From assembly GCA_963792175.1 (NCBI GenBank), contig CAWBVG010000010.1:1-64000 (forward strand): a stretch of 64,000 nt of DNA, written 5' to 3'. A program made the position numbers and the translations under genes. Shown here in pieces: positions 16,595-29,060 of this stretch. Under the pieces are notes generated by a model. That model was not told where the DNA came from and searched no databases. It was given only the letters and a program-made list of their open reading frames with translations. The stretch's first letter is position 1, and every line of letters begins with the position of its first letter. The stretch comes from CAWBVG01 sp963792175. Lineage in GTDB: Bacteria; Acidobacteriota; Vicinamibacteria; Vicinamibacterales; CAVVIG01.

Positions 16595-17584
16595 ATGATG
16601 GCGTTTCCGGGCACGGGCAAGATCTGGATGAACGGCCGGCTCGTCGAATGGAAGGACGCGACGATTCACATCGCGTCGCATGTCATCCACTACGGCAGCG
16701 GCGTCTTCGAGGGCGCCCGGTGCTACGCGACGCCGCGCGGTTCCGCGTGTTTTCGCCTCGATGCCCACATGCGGCGGCTGCAGCACTCCATGAAGATTTA
16801 CCGCATGGAGTATGCGCTCGACCTGTCCGGCTGGCAGCAGGCCGTGCTCGACACGATCCGCGCGAACCAGATGAAAGCCTGCTACATCCGGCCGATCGTC
16901 TATCGCGGCTACGAGGCGCTCGGCGTCAATCCGTTCCCCTGCCCGGTCGACGCCGCGATTCTGTTGTGGGACTGGGGCGCCTACCTCGGTCAGGAAGCGC
17001 TCGAGGAAGGCTGCGACGTGAAGATCAGCTCGTGGGCACGGATGGCGCCGAACACGCTGCCGGCCACCGCGAAGAGCTCGGCCAACTACGCGAACTCCGG
17101 CTTGAGCAAGATGGAAGCGATCACCGACGGATACACCGAAGCGATCGCGCTCGACGTCTACGGCAACATCAGCGAAGGCAGCGGGCAGAACATCTTTCTC
17201 GTCCGGGACCAGACGATTCACACGCCGCCGATCGCCTCCTCGATTCTCGGCGGGATCACGCGCGACTCGGTGATGACGCTGGCCCGCGACCTCGGCTTCT
17301 CGGTCCAGGAAACGGTCCTGCCGCGCGAATCGCTGTATGTCGCCGACGAGGTGTTCGTGGTCGGGACGGCGGCCGAGGTGACGCCCATCCGGTCGGTCGA
17401 CAAGATCGTCATCGGCGGCGGGCGCCGGGGTCCCATGACCGAGGCCTTGCAGCGCGCGTTCTTCGACGTCATCAACGGCAAGGTACCGGATGTGCACGGC
17501 TGGCTGACGTACGTCTACCCGGAAGAAGCTTCGCTGCGATCGGCCGATAAGAAAGTCGAATCGGGCCTGAGTGCGCGGGGCTGA
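16595..17584 (+). CDS. ilvE: Branched-chain amino acid aminotransferase
   Basis: A PLP-dependent fold-type IV aminotransferase interconverting leucine, isoleucine and valine with their keto acids. PLP lysine is Lys160 in PATAKSSANY, and the cofactor phosphate site is NISEGSGQNIFLV. The N-terminal MNGRLVEWKDA and HYGSGVFEGARCY match the family. Length is 329 residues. Two ATG codons follow AAGGGAG, at 16595 (4-nt spacing) and 16598; either may be used. A possible -10 (TAGAAT, 16573-16578) lies just upstream. The frame is intact. It stands alone between repeat blocks. Confidence 0.93.
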   Translation: MMAFPGTGKIWMNGRLVEWKDATIHIASHVIHYGSGVFEGARCYATPRGSACFRLDAHMRRLQHSMKIYRMEYALDLSGWQQAVLDTIRANQMKACYIRPIVYRGYEALGVNPFPCPVDAAILLWDWGAYLGQEALEEGCDVKISSWARMAPNTLPATAKSSANYANSGLSKMEAITDGYTEAIALDVYGNISEGSGQNIFLVRDQTIHTPPIASSILGGITRDSVMTLARDLGFSVQETVLPRESLYVADEVFVVGTAAEVTPIRSVDKIVIGGGRRGPMTEALQRAFFDVINGKVPDVHGWLTYVYPEEASLRSADKKVESGLSARG

Positions 17585-17587
17585 CGC

Positions 17588-17658
17588 CCCGCGCCGGTCG
17601 GGGCTCGGGGCTAGCCGCACGGGTCGGCCCCAGCTAGCCCCCAGCCCCTAGCCCCTTC
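17588..17658. repeat. GGGGCTA / TAGCCCC hairpin array
   Basis: GGTCGGGGCTCGGGGCTAGC on the left and TAGCCCC copies on the right (GCTAGCCCCCAGCCCCTAGCCCC) can pair around a short spacer. It lies between ilvE and pilT. Confidence 0.75.
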
Positions 17659-17676
17659 AGAGCACTATTCACATAT

Positions 17677-18822
17677 ATGCACGTAAACGACCTCCTGAAA
17701 ATCGCGGTCGACAATGGGGCGTCCGATCTGCACCTGAAGGTCGGCAGCTTCCCCATGATGCGGGTGCGGGGCGTCCTGCAGCCGGCAACCGAGGAGAAGA
17801 AGCTCGACCACGAGGACGTCGTCGCCATGAGCGCGGCGGTGATGTCCACGGCGCAGCGGCAGAAATTCAAGGAGAGCCAGGAAGTCGACCTCGCGTACAG
17901 CGTTCCTGGCCTCGGACGGTTCCGCTGCAATATCTTCCAGCAGCGCGGCACGGTGGGATTGGTGCTGCGCGTCATCCCGATGCAGATTCGCTCGGCGGCG
18001 GAGCTGGGGCTGCCGCCAGTGCTGACGACGATTGCCGAGGAAGAGCGCGGGCTCGTCCTGGTGACGGGCACCACCGGTAGTGGTAAAAGCACGACGCTGG
18101 CCGCCCTGATCGACCACATCAACCAGACGCGCGCGGCCCACGTGATGACCGTCGAGGACCCGATCGAGTTCCTCCACCGCGACAGCAAATCGATGGTCAA
18201 CCAGCGCGAAGTGTCGGTCGACACGCGATCGTTCGCGCAGGCGCTTCGCAGCGCGCTGCGGCAGGATCCGGACGTGATCCTCGTCGGCGAGATGCGCGAC
18301 TTCGAAACGATCGAGACCGGCCTGCTGGCGGCGGAGACCGGCCACCTCGTCTTCTCCACGCTCCACACGCTCGACGCCACGGAAACCGTCAACCGAATCA
18401 TCGCCGTCTTCCCGCCCCACCAGCAGAAGCAGATCCGGCTGCAGCTGGCCAGCGTGCTCAAGGCCGTGATCTCGCAGCGGCTCCTGCCGAGGGCAGACGG
18501 CCGCGGCCGCGCGCCGGCGGTCGAGGTGCTGATCAGCACCGCCTTCATCCGCGATTGCATCGTCGACAAGGACAAGACGCACCTGATCGCGGGCGCGATC
18601 GCCGCGGGCACGTCGCAATACGGGATGCAGACGTTCGACCAGTCGATCTTCGGCCTGTTCGAGCAGGGGCTCGTCAGCTACGAGGAAGCGCTGCGCTGGG
18701 CGACCAACGTGAACGAGTTCAAGCTGAGGGTCCAGGGGATCGGCACCACCTCAGACATGAGCCGCGACCAGATGGCCAACACCGTGACCGGCGCACCAGA
18801 AATCACCCGCTTCGGCAGCTGA
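17677..18822 (+). CDS. pilT: Type IV pilus retraction ATPase PilT
   Basis: A cytosolic hexameric ATPase that depolymerises type IV pili and powers twitching motility. The N-terminal PAS-like part has GASDLHLKVGSFPMMR. The Walker A is GTTGSGKST (about 129-137), the Asp box VEDPIEFLH, Walker B DVILVGEMRD and the His box GHLVFSTLHT. At 381 residues it is slightly longer than E. coli-type PilT because of a C-terminal tail. It could equally be a PilU-like paralogue; no pilin or other pil genes are present here. The frame is intact. Confidence 0.9.
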   Translation: MHVNDLLKIAVDNGASDLHLKVGSFPMMRVRGVLQPATEEKKLDHEDVVAMSAAVMSTAQRQKFKESQEVDLAYSVPGLGRFRCNIFQQRGTVGLVLRVIPMQIRSAAELGLPPVLTTIAEEERGLVLVTGTTGSGKSTTLAALIDHINQTRAAHVMTVEDPIEFLHRDSKSMVNQREVSVDTRSFAQALRSALRQDPDVILVGEMRDFETIETGLLAAETGHLVFSTLHTLDATETVNRIIAVFPPHQQKQIRLQLASVLKAVISQRLLPRADGRGRAPAVEVLISTAFIRDCIVDKDKTHLIAGAIAAGTSQYGMQTFDQSIFGLFEQGLVSYEEALRWATNVNEFKLRVQGIGTTSDMSRDQMANTVTGAPEITRFGS

Positions 18823-18837
18823 CAATCAGCATCGACG

Positions 18838-18868
18838 GAAGTCGGGGCTAGGGGCTAGGGGCTAGCTG
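18838..18868. repeat. GGGGCTA tandem repeat
   Basis: Three GGGGCTA copies in tandem (GGGGCTAGGGGCTAGGGGCTAGC) after pilT. Only one arm is present here. Confidence 0.75.
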
Positions 18869-18909
18869 CCTCGGGTGGCGGGGCCCAAGGCTGTCTCAAC
18901 ACGCCTCGC

Positions 18910-18915
18910 TATAAT
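18910..18915 (+). promoter_or_regulatory. TATAAT -10 box for recX
   Basis: A perfect TATAAT lies 18 nt before the recX ATG, predicting a leader of about 12 nt. No clear -35 hexamer is visible. Confidence 0.4.
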
Positions 18916-18933
18916 CCGCGTACCCTTGACACG

Positions 18934-19398
18934 ATGTCTGCTTACGTCGACGGCTTGAAGATGCTGGCTCGGCGAGAGCTGTCCGAGCAGCAGGTCCGGC
19001 AGCGGCTCGCCCGCAAAGGCCACCCACCCGACGCCATCGACGATGCGGTGACGCGGCTGCGCGCCGAACGCGCGCTCGACGATGCGCGGGTGGCCGAGGC
19101 GATCGCGCGAACGGAAACCAGCCTCCGCCGGCGTGGCCGGATTCGGGTGCAGCTGCAGATCCAGAAGGCGGGCATCGACAAGTCGACGGCGAAGCGGGCG
19201 ATTGACGAGGTCTTCGAATCGATCGACGACGGCGCGCTGATGGAAGCCGCGCTGAACAAGCGGCTGCGCGGGCGCGGCACGATTGAGGACGACAAGGAAT
19301 TCCAGCGGTTGTACCGCTACCTCGCCGGACAGGGCTTCGAATCAGACAAGATCATGCACGCGTTGACCGCTCGCCGCCGGAAGAAGCGCGATGATTAA
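18934..19398 (+). CDS. recX: RecA regulator RecX
   Basis: RecX binds RecA filaments and inhibits or modulates recombination. The all-helical three-repeat fold shows in MLARRELSEQQVRQRLARKG, ERALDDARVAEAIA and FQRLYRYLAGQGFESDKI. The length of 154 residues is normal. recA is not upstream here (pilT is). alaS, its usual downstream neighbour in recA-recX-alaS clusters, follows at 21105 after an opposed diadenylate cyclase gene. The frame is intact. Confidence 0.9.
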   Translation: MSAYVDGLKMLARRELSEQQVRQRLARKGHPPDAIDDAVTRLRAERALDDARVAEAIARTETSLRRRGRIRVQLQIQKAGIDKSTAKRAIDEVFESIDDGALMEAALNKRLRGRGTIEDDKEFQRLYRYLAGQGFESDKIMHALTARRRKKRDD

Positions 19399-19525
19399 TT
19401 TCACAACCTCATCCTCGGACCGACTGAGTAGCTCGGGGCTCGCCTGCCTCAGCCGGAGTTGATCACCGCTTGGCGCGCAGACGACCCGGTCCATCTCTGG
19501 AGCCGCGCCGCTGTTGACCTTCGAA

Positions 19526-20801
19526 TCATGAGCTGTGGACATCATTGGGTCCGAGGTGCCAGAGGCGCACCTGATGCTTCGCCGAAGAGCGGACGACGCA
19601 CGAGACCTGCCCGTCCTCCGACGCCACGAACACGACGCTACCGGGATGCTGGGCGGCATAGCTGAAACCTGCGCGGTGGCGAGTACCGCGACTCCCGAGA
19701 ATCGGCGATTCGGCCGTGAAGACCCTCGCCATCCACCGCATGGATGACTGCGGTCGGCGAGCCGACGGGCAGAATCACTCCGAAGGCGATGAGCGCGAGG
19801 TGGCGGTTCAGCATGACCGCACCGTCGATGCCGGTCAGCGCCCCGACCTCTTCGACCACGCGTTCAACTTCCGTGAGCAACGCATTGTGGAGGAGGCGGC
19901 CGAACGGCGGAGTCCCCGGCCCCGTCGTTCCCGCATCGGCTGACTGGTGTGTCTTCTGCGCGGTTGGCCCGCCCTGCGGATCGACCTCCGGTCTCGCCCT
20001 GATGCGCCTGACCAGCCGGAAGAGCGGGGCCAGTGCAGAATCGAGCGTCATCCGGTATGTCGCCGACGCGGCGACTTCGGGTTCCTCCTCCTGGCTGATG
20101 ATCACGATGCCGCCGTGGCCGTGTGCGGCCATCTCGCGCACGATTGAACGAACGGCATCCAGGTAGTCGGAGATCGCGTCGCCGTCCAGGCCGGCGGCCT
20201 GTGCCGTCGTCTCGAGCGCGCGACGGATGGGACCGGCCGAAAACACGAGTTCCTCGCCGCCCGTCAGGATCGTGCCGCGCTCGTAGCCGAGCAGAAGATC
20301 CCGGCCGCGACGGATCGACAAGGACCCGGGACTTGACGTGATGATCTTGACGAAGGCGTTCGAGTCGGTGTTCACGCCTTCGCGCGCGAGCCCCGTGATG
20401 GCCAGGCTTCCATCCTTGAGGACGCGGACCGCTGAGAACATCCGGCGGTCTACTCCAGCGACGGCGAGCTTCACGAGCTCGCGGATCTCAAAGGGGCGAG
20501 GCGAGCGGAACTGCATGACTTTCCAGTCGTAGAGCAGCGCTTCTCCAGACTCGGTTCCCTCCGGCATGATGAAATCTGACTGGCTCTTGCCGAGGAACGC
20601 AACGCCGATCGGATTGCGTTCGCCCTCGTAGGTCTCGAGCCCGGCAAAGAAGATCGTCGTCAACAGCTGCACGATGATCTCGTCGGCCACTTTCTCGAAG
20701 CATCTGTCCGAAGCCAATCGTTCGCGCAGCACGCGAACCAACGCGGGCGGGAAGACGAGCTCTGTGTTCTCTGGCGGGGTGGCTCGACGATCGGGGTGCA
20801 T
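19526..20801 (-). CDS. Diadenylate cyclase (c-di-AMP synthase), DisA_N-type domain, one frameshift
   Basis: The C-terminal DAC domain carries both signature motifs. TGIDGAVML has the DGA motif at about residue 326, and GSRGTRHRAG has the RHR motif further on, followed by VVFVASEDGQVSCVV as in DAC enzymes. These enzymes condense two ATP into c-di-AMP. The first 290 or so residues form a separate module with a helical start and mixed alpha/beta sequence. It may be one of the sensor domains described next to DAC domains (DACNV-like), which I cannot confirm by eye. No membrane helix is seen. The ATG at 20801 has a strong AGGAGG (20809-20814). An indel near 19690-19720 separates the two motifs, so the enzyme is intact only if that is an error. 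It lies opposite recX and alaS. Confidence 0.72.
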
Positions 20802-21104
20802 GACTACACCTCCTCAATTCCGACCGCGCAGCGACGAGGATCCCTCGTCTGAAGTCGAGCACTCAGATCATGTGCCCGGGGCCGCGCTCTAGTGGCCCCT
20901 GGCGGTGCCGCAACGGCTCGAGGATCGGTGCGCCACCTGAATTTGCGCCGATATCGCAGGAACCGCTCAGTATTTGCGCTGACGAGTCGTCACTGTCAAT
21001 TGTCAGGAGTGACTACCCACTGTCTGGTCAGTGCGGACCAGCCATGCCGGTGACCATCGTCGCCGACGGCCAGGGCCTCGCGACCGGTGTTCTACAATGA
21101 ACAG
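20802..21104. other. Intergenic region between diadenylate cyclase and alaS
   Basis: About 300 nt between divergent genes. It must hold promoters for both. A TACAAT (21093-21098) ends 6 nt before the alaS ATG and is the likely alaS -10. The Shine-Dalgarno of the cyclase gene is at 20809-20814. No convincing gene, T-box or other riboswitch structure was recognised. Confidence 0.5.
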
Positions 21105-23749
<2,645 letters not shown>

Positions 23750-23751
<2 letters not shown>

Positions 23752-23860
23752 GTCGCGTACCACGCGACCTGCCGACCTTCGCGCGATGCGCTTCGGTGGG
23801 CAAGCCCGACCTACCCTTACCCATCCGGTCTACCCGACCTTCCGACAACCCTTTCCGGCG
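23750..23860. repeat. Palindrome and GGTAGGTCGGGC-type repeat after alaS
   Basis: AGGTCGCGT (23750-23758) pairs perfectly with ACGCGACCT (23762-23770), a 9-bp stem with a 3-nt loop that includes the last two bases of the alaS stop codon. It continues into GC-rich copies of CGACCTACC / GGTCTACCCGACC. No T tract follows, so it is not a classical terminator. Confidence 0.65.
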
Positions 23861-24012
23861 TTCTTCCATCTAAATTACCTGCACTGAGCGTCACTCGCTG
23901 GCGATGGTGGCGCATCGCGATGACGTCGATCGCCGTATGCCGCATCGACCAACTTCGTCACAAGGCCGGCGCCAGACCGGCCGCGCGCGAGCCGTGCCAG
24001 GGAGATCGCATC

Positions 24013-26455
24013 ATGCAGACGTTCATGCAGGATCTGATGTACGGATTGCGCATGATGCGACGCGCACCCGGCTTCACCGCGGCCGCCGTGCTGACGCTCG
24101 GCCTTGGCATCGGCATCAACGCCGCCACCTTCAGCATCGTCGACATCCTCTCGATCAAACCGCTCAACTACCGCGATCCGTCGCGTGTGGCCTTTATCCT
24201 CGTCACCAACGCCGCCGGCCACCAGCGCGGCATGAACATGACGTTGGCCGACGCCATGGAGATCGGGCGGCAGATGACGACGCTCGAGCGCGTGGCTGCG
24301 TATCAGTACTGGAGCGCCAATCTCACTGGCGGCGCGATGCCCGAGCGGATTCAGGCCTACCGGGTCACGGCCGACACCTTTGCGCTCCTGGGAGTCGAAG
24401 CCGCCGTCGGCCGCGCGCTGATCGAGGCTGATGGGCTGCCCGATGCAGCGGACGCGATCGTTCTGAGCGACGGATTGTGGCGCCGGCGGTTCGGCGCCGA
24501 TCCGGCCGTCATTGGCACGACCGTGATGGTCGATGGCGCCGCCCACGTCGTGCTTGGCGTCATGCCGCCGCGATTCGAGTTTCCGGTGTTCAACTTCAAG
24601 GGCGAGGCGTGGAGCGCGATCAAGGGGACGCGAGAGGGACTCGCCCGGCGGGCGGGATCGCCGTCGATGGTCGCGATCGCCCGCCTGAAGGACGGGACCA
24701 CTTATCGGGCCGCGCAAGCGGAGATCGGCACCGTCATGCATCGCCTCGAGGCCGATTATCCCGACACCAATCGAGGGCTCGGCGCGGAACTGGTCGAGAT
24801 GCGGCGCCTTGGCGAGGTCTTCCAGCCGGCTCCGCTGTCGATGATTGCCCTGGGCGCGGTGGCGGTCGTGCTGTTGCTGGCGTGCGCCAACGTCGCGAAT
24901 CTGCTGCTGGCTCGTGCCGTCGCGCGCGAGCGCGAACTGGCGGTGCGCGCGGCGTTGGGTGCCGGCCGCGCGAGACTCGTGCGACAGCTGCTGACGGAGA
25001 GTGCGCTGCTCGCCGCCGCCGGTTCGGCGCTCGGGTTGGGTGCCGCGTTCGTGGGACTTCGCCTGTTGCGAGGCTCGCTTCCTGAGCTGCTCCTCGTGAC
25101 GCAGCCGAATGTCCTGGACCTCGGCATCGATCGGTTGACGCTGCTCTTCACGCTCGCCGTGGCCAGCCTGAGCGCACTGCTGTTCGGCGGCGTGCCGGCC
25201 TGGAGAGGCGGCTCGGGCCCAGACGACGGAGCCGCTCAAATCGGGCGGTCACGGCAGCGCGGGATCTCCGCACCGCCGCCTGCGCGCGACGCTGATGATC
25301 GGCGAAGTCGCGCTGTCGCTCGTCCTGCTGGTGGCGGCCGGCCTGCTCGTTCGGACGTACGGCCAGCTGCAGAAGGTGGACCCGGGGTTCGTTCCCGACC
25401 ACGTGCTCACGTTGACAGTCAGCCTGCCCGAGTACCGCTACCAGGATCCGGTGGCGCAGCGGCGGTTCTTCGCGGAAGCGATCGACGCGGTCGCGGCGGT
25501 CCCGGGAGTTGCGGCCGCCGGGTTCGTCAACGTGCTGCCGTTCAGTACCTACAACCGCGGCACCCGATACGTCGCCGATGGCGCAACGCCACCAGAGCCG
25601 GGCCGCGAGCCGGCAGCCGACTATCGCATCATCACCGACCGATACTTTGCCGCGCTGGGGATTCCGATTCTCGAAGGGCGGCCGTTCGACTCACGGGATC
25701 GCGATTCGACGGACCGCGTGGCCGTCATCAATCGAACGCTTGCACACCGCGCGTTCGCTGATGCCTCGCCCATCGGACGACGTCTTCGCATCGGCCGTTC
25801 GACATCTCGATCGCCGTGGCTGACCGTCGTAGGCGTCGTCGGCGATGTGCGCCACTCGGAGATCGCCGGCCTGCCGGAACCGGAGTTGTATGTGCCCGTG
25901 TCGCAGGCGTCCACCGAGATGATGATGCTGGCGGCCAGGACGATCGGCGATCCGGAACAGGCCGCCGGCGCCATCCAGCGGGCCATCGCCGCGGTCGATC
26001 CGCTCCAGCCCGTCTATCACGTGAAACCGATGCGCCGGCTCGTCGACGAAGCGATGCTGCCGCAGGCCAGCGCGATGTCGATGATGGCGATTTTCGCGGT
26101 GCTGGCGTTTCTGCTGGCGACGATAGGCGTCTACGGCGTCGTCTCCTATATCGTGAGCCAGCAGACGCGCGAATTCGGCGTCCGGCTTGCGCTGGGCGCG
26201 TCGCCGGCCGACCTGATGGCGCTGGTCCTGCGTCGCAGCCTGATGATGCTGTCGGCCGGGACAGCCATCGGCGCTCTTGCCGCGATCGGCGTCTCGCGGT
26301 TGCTTGGCGGCATCCTCTACGGCGTCACCGCGACCGACTGGCCAACCTACGCCGCGGTGACTGGGGCACTGCTCGTCGTCGGGACGCTCGCGTGCTACCT
26401 GCCGGCGCGCCGAGCCACGCGTCTCGATCCGGCGGTGGTGCTTCGCGCGGATTGA
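24013..26455 (+). CDS. ADOP-type ABC transporter permease (one frameshift)
   Basis: An acidobacterial duplicated orphan permease: two MacB_PCD-FtsX units in tandem, each an external domain plus FtsX helices. Unit 1 begins DLMYGLRMMRRAPGFTAAAVLTL and has LLLACANVANLLLARA. Unit 2 begins MIGEVALSLVLLVAAGLLVR and ends in LACYLPARRATRLDPAVVLR. It is an inner-membrane protein of about 813 residues with no ATPase gene nearby, as usual for this class; partner and cargo are unknown. The ATG at 24013 follows GGGAG. An extra G at 25206-25212 breaks the linker between the units; removing it gives PAWRGARAQTTEPLKSGG. This family is strongly enriched in Acidobacteriota. Confidence 0.88.
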
Positions 26456-26538
26456 CGAATCGACCTCGTCACACCTACCTGTAACTGCACACAACTGCAG
26501 CTCCTGAACAGAACTGCATCAGCCGATAAGGTATTCTG

Positions 26539-27267
26539 GTGACCTTACTGGCCATGCTCTGCCGTTCTCTCGGAGGCCCGCGAAGCGTGTGTCTTGCGCT
26601 GGTGATCGCCGCGGTTGTCTCGGCGGCGCCCGCCTCGGCGCAGATCTATACCTGGCGCGATGCGAACGGGCATCTGGTCCTTTCCAACGTCCGGACCGAG
26701 TCCGGCGCGCCTGCGGTGACCAAAACCTACGCGGTCCCGAGGGCCGAGACCGTCAGGGCGACTCGTTACGTCGCCGTCGACCGGGGATGGCAGTACGAAA
26801 ACCTCATCTCCGAACACGCGCGGCTCAACGGCGTGAGAAGCGATCTGGTCCGAGCGGTCATGCAGGTGGAGTCGGCGTTCAATCCCAACGCGATCTCTCC
26901 CAAGGGCGCGATGGGGCTGATGCAGCTGATGCCAGCGACGATGCGGCAGTACGGCGTTCGGAATGCGTTCAACCCGGCCGAGAACGTCCGCGCCGGGGTG
27001 GCGTACCTGCGCGATCTCCTGGACCGCTACTCGAACAACGAAGAGCTTGCGCTGGCGGCGTATAACGCGGGACCAGGTGCGGTGGACAAGCACGGTCAGG
27101 CCGTCCCCCCGTACCGCGAAACGCGGAACTACGTCGCGAAAATCAGCAAGATGACGGGAACCGCCGGCCGCGTCGAACCGCGGCCGAACAAGATCTACAA
27201 GGTGACGCAGGTGATCGACGGCCGCGAGGTCGTTCTCTACACCGACAAGAAACCCGCGAACCCCTAA
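26539..27267 (+). CDS. Lytic transglycosylase with DUF4124 and SLT domains
   Basis: A periplasmic or outer-membrane murein-cleaving enzyme. A signal peptide (about 1-34, ending SAAPASA) leads to a short DUF4124 segment (IYTWRDANGHLVLSN) and then an SLT/Slt70-like domain. That domain has VMQVESAFNPNAIS with the catalytic Glu, AMGLMQLMP and ALAAYNAGPGAV. Length is 242 residues. Translation could start at GTG 26539 or at ATG 26554. A TATTCT (26532-26537) touching the GTG favours the ATG. The frame is intact. Confidence 0.9.
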   Translation: MTLLAMLCRSLGGPRSVCLALVIAAVVSAAPASAQIYTWRDANGHLVLSNVRTESGAPAVTKTYAVPRAETVRATRYVAVDRGWQYENLISEHARLNGVRSDLVRAVMQVESAFNPNAISPKGAMGLMQLMPATMRQYGVRNAFNPAENVRAGVAYLRDLLDRYSNNEELALAAYNAGPGAVDKHGQAVPPYRETRNYVAKISKMTGTAGRVEPRPNKIYKVTQVIDGREVVLYTDKKPANP

Positions 27268-27333
27268 TCCCTCAGTCATCCCTAATCGCTAGTCCCTAGT
27301 CCCTAACCCTAATCCCTAATCCCTAATCCCTAC
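27263..27333. repeat. CCCTAAT 7-mer tandem repeat
   Basis: About nine copies of CCCTAAT and variants (CCCTAGT, TCGCTAGT) between the convergent transglycosylase and exporter genes. The last copies reach the exporter stop codon. The unit resembles telomere repeats but clearly belongs to the local repeat set. Confidence 0.85.
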
Positions 27334-29060
27334 TCCGTCCTTTCTACAGAGAGCACATCCAGCCGCTCGTAAAGCGGTCCCAACGCCTCGGTCGCAACCA
27401 GCACCTCGATACCCAGGACCACCGCACAGGCGATCGCGCCCGGAATCAGCGCCAGCGGTCCAACGATCACCCTGAACGCAAACCAGACGATGGCGCCTGC
27501 GAGCGCCCCTGGCAGCGTCATGATGGCGAGCAACAGCCACGTCCCGCCCAGCATGATGATCCGCTGGCCCATCGCGTCGAGCCCGCGCGCCCGTTGGCTG
27601 CCAAGCGGCACCCACGCCGGAAACATCAGCGCCACGCCGTTGTGAATGGTCAGCTGCGCGAACACCAGCGCCGGAGCCACGAGTGCCGCCGCTCCGGCAG
27701 CGCCGAGCCGCACGCCGATCGGCACGCGCGAAAAATTCGCGGACGACAGGACGAGCGCGATCCCGATCAGGATCCACGCGAGCACCGTCAGCAGCCCGCC
27801 CGGCCAGGCGATCTCGCCGCGGACGACTGCCGACGCCCTGACCGGCCAGGTCTTGAGCAGCTCGAGGTGCTTGAGGTCCTGACGAAGGTCGACGCGCAGA
27901 ATCTGCGGCGCCATCAGGACGGTGAACCCGGCGCCCGCCAGCGCGAAGACGCCGACGATCGCCGGCAGACCGCTCGCACGGCCGAACGCCATGGAGCCGA
28001 CGGTGAGGGCGACAGGAATGGCCGCCAGCCTGAGGAAGCTCCGCATGTCGACCACGCGCAACGTCTGCATCGCCGCTTTCCAGGCGAATGCGACTTCGGC
28101 CCGTCCCGGATGGTGCGAGATTCCAACCGGTCGCCCGCGCGCGATATTTGACGGCCCGCTGGTCCGAGCTGCTGCGCTTTCCGCGCCGCGACTTCCTCGG
28201 CAGCGTCCTGGAACGTCGCGTCGCTCGCCAGCACCCAGGCGACGCACACTGCCATCGACGAGGGCCGCCTCGAGCATCGCGACGAGGTACTCGCCCGGCC
28301 AAGGCGCGAACAGCGGGGCCGCGAGCGCCACGAACGGCCACAACACGATCCGCGGAAGGCCGTGCGAGACGACCGTGCCGATCCGGACGATCGCGTCCCG
28401 TGCGCCGTCGGGAGGCGCGGCGCGGAAGGCTCGCAGCAGGGCGATCGCGACAATCGCGCATGCCGAACCGAGGACCGTCAACGGCAGCCACGCCACCCGC
28501 CGCGCCCGGGCATCACTGGATGTCAGGCGCGTTCGCGCCAGCGAGACGCCGGTCGCGTAAATCTTCGCCGTCGAAAGAATCAGCCAGGTCGCGATGGAGA
28601 TCCGCAATCGTGCGTAACCGGAGAACGACTGCACCATCAGGGCGGGAATGATCGAGCCGAGCAGAATGCCGATCTGCGATCGCATCATGCGATGCACGAG
28701 CAGGCTGCGCCGCGACACCGGGGCCGGAAAGAGAAACTGGACCTCGGCTTGCGAGAAGTCCAGCAGGCCGCTGTCGAACGGCAGGAGCCACCCGAGCGCG
28801 GTCGCCGCCAGCAGCGCGAGCCCGACCGCCGCGGGCGCACCCGAGCGGAGCGCCTCGAGCGTCGCCGCGGAAGGCCCTCCGCCCGGGCCCGCTCGACGCC
28901 CTCGCCTGCCCATCCGTGCGAACACGCTGAAGTACAGATAGGCGGCGCCGACAATCGCGCCAATCAAATACCGCGGTTCGCGGAGCCGGCGCAGCCGCGC
29001 GCGGACGCGATTCCTCGCGCTGCAGCCGATGATGTACAGGCTCGCGCCCAGCATCCTCAC
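27330..29060 (-). CDS. ABC exporter permease subunit (two compensating frameshifts)
   Basis: An integral membrane protein of about 576 residues with many hydrophobic segments in two halves: about 30-250 (YLIGAIVGAAYLYFSVF, ALLAATALGWLLPF, WLPLTVLGSACAIVAIALL) and about 345-560. It resembles the putative ABC exporter family found next to ABC-2 type ATPases. Between about 28150 and 28260 the written frame gives an arginine-rich stretch. Another frame there gives VCVAWVLASDATFQDAAEE, which is clearly the native sequence, so two indels cancel out. It overlaps the ATPase gene (TGA/GTG overlap at 29057-29060). Cargo unknown. Confidence 0.78.
   Translation of the reverse strand: MRMLGASLYIIGCSARNRVRARLRRLREPRYLIGAIVGAAYLYFSVFARMGRRGRRAGPGGGPSAATLEALRSGAPAAVGLALLAATALGWLLPFDSGLLDFSQAEVQFLFPAPVSRRSLLVHRMMRSQIGILLGSIIPALMVQSFSGYARLRISIATWLILSTAKIYATGVSLARTRLTSSDARARRVAWLPLTVLGSACAIVAIALLRAFRAAPPDGARDAIVRIGTVVSHGLPRIVLWPFVALAAPLFAPWPGEYLVAMLEAALVDGSVRRLGAGERRDVPGRCRGSRGAESAAARTSGPSNIARGRPVGISHHPGRAEVAFAWKAAMQTLRVVDMRSFLRLAAIPVALTVGSMAFGRASGLPAIVGVFALAGAGFTVLMAPQILRVDLRQDLKHLELLKTWPVRASAVVRGEIAWPGGLLTVLAWILIGIALVLSSANFSRVPIGVRLGAAGAAALVAPALVFAQLTIHNGVALMFPAWVPLGSQRARGLDAMGQRIIMLGGTWLLLAIMTLPGALAGAIVWFAFRVIVGPLALIPGAIACAVVLGIEVLVATEALGPLYERLDVLSVERTE

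Noticed and set aside
20870..21100. Possible 76-residue protein before alaS
   Set aside because: No family features and it crosses the alaS promoter region.
21001..21104. T-box or other riboswitch leader before alaS
   Set aside because: The leader predicted from the -10 box is nearly absent and no T-box consensus was found.
27263..27333. Telomere-like repeat as a chromosome end
   Set aside because: The unit sits between two normal genes and similar arrays occur throughout; sequence continues on both sides.
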